This document shows positions 32,852 through 32,869 of a DNA stretch of 32,869 nucleotides, piece after piece. Below the pieces are notes generated by a model. It did not search any database. It was not told the origin of the DNA and was given only the letters and a program-made list of their open reading frames with translations. The DNA is from Polyangium aurulentum (GTDB lineage Bacteria > Myxococcota_A > Polyangia > Polyangiales > Polyangiaceae). The first letter of the stretch is position 1. Every line of letters starts with the position of its first letter. The stretch covers positions 1 through 32,869 of the forward strand of contig CAMCKZ010000032.1 of NCBI GenBank assembly GCA_945875545.1, written 5' to 3'. The position numbers and the translations under genes are program-made.

Positions 32852-32869
32852 TTCAGGCCGCCCGCTTGG

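Noticed and set aside
1-32869. CRISPR array, prophage, rRNA or complete tRNA genes
   Set aside because: I found no regularly spaced repeats, phage structural genes or RNA-gene signatures on either strand.

Overview
The window is GC-rich bacterial chromosome (no plasmid, phage or rRNA signatures). It looks like a member of the Myxococcota, probably the Polyangia side. The reasons are strong G/C preference at third codon positions, a TonB-dependent receptor with an N-terminal TonB C-terminal domain, many lipoproteins with clear lipoboxes, and a GldA/GldG/DUF4340 ABC cassette. The taxonomic call is inference from gene content; no rRNA marker is present.

Layout. 1-292: 3' end of an ABC transporter ATPase. 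240-2334 (minus): zapA-bioF-bioD, a cell-division gene leading two biotin genes; bioD overlaps the ABC gene tail to tail. 2473-2742: a cold-shock protein with its own intrinsic terminator. 2809-6093 (plus): PLP aminotransferase, ribonuclease J and a 161-residue unknown protein. 6164-7818 (minus): tyrS preceded by an HU/IHF gene. 7974-12451 (plus): an envelope operon of a TonB-dependent receptor and two lipoproteins. 12513-12838: a small lipoprotein gene broken by a frameshift. 12870-13796 (minus): fatty acid desaturase. 13797-14259: non-coding, with an 11-bp tandem repeat. 14260-17212 (minus): a PAAR-like DUF4280 protein, an SPFH/SHOCT protein, a TerB-like protein and phosphatidylserine synthase.

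17310-24988 (plus): a nearly seamless run of TPR lipoprotein, LysM protein, ABC ATPase, ABC-2 permease, GldG-like protein and DUF4340 protein; most junctions are 4-bp start/stop overlaps, so the products probably form one envelope machine. 25021-31309 (plus): a thiamine-diphosphate enzyme of the acetolactate synthase superfamily, a NeuB-like synthase, glutamine-dependent NAD synthetase and an exported SGNH hydrolase. This looks like surface-sugar metabolism with a housekeeping gene embedded.

31286-32869 is the accessory part. Two direct repeats of about 152 bp (about 91% identical), each carrying a stop codon and a hairpin terminator, bracket a nucleotidyltransferase/small-protein pair that looks like a toxin-antitoxin unit, and a decayed acyl-CoA synthetase fragment joined to the tail of another reading frame. 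This is the clearest unexplained structure in the window.
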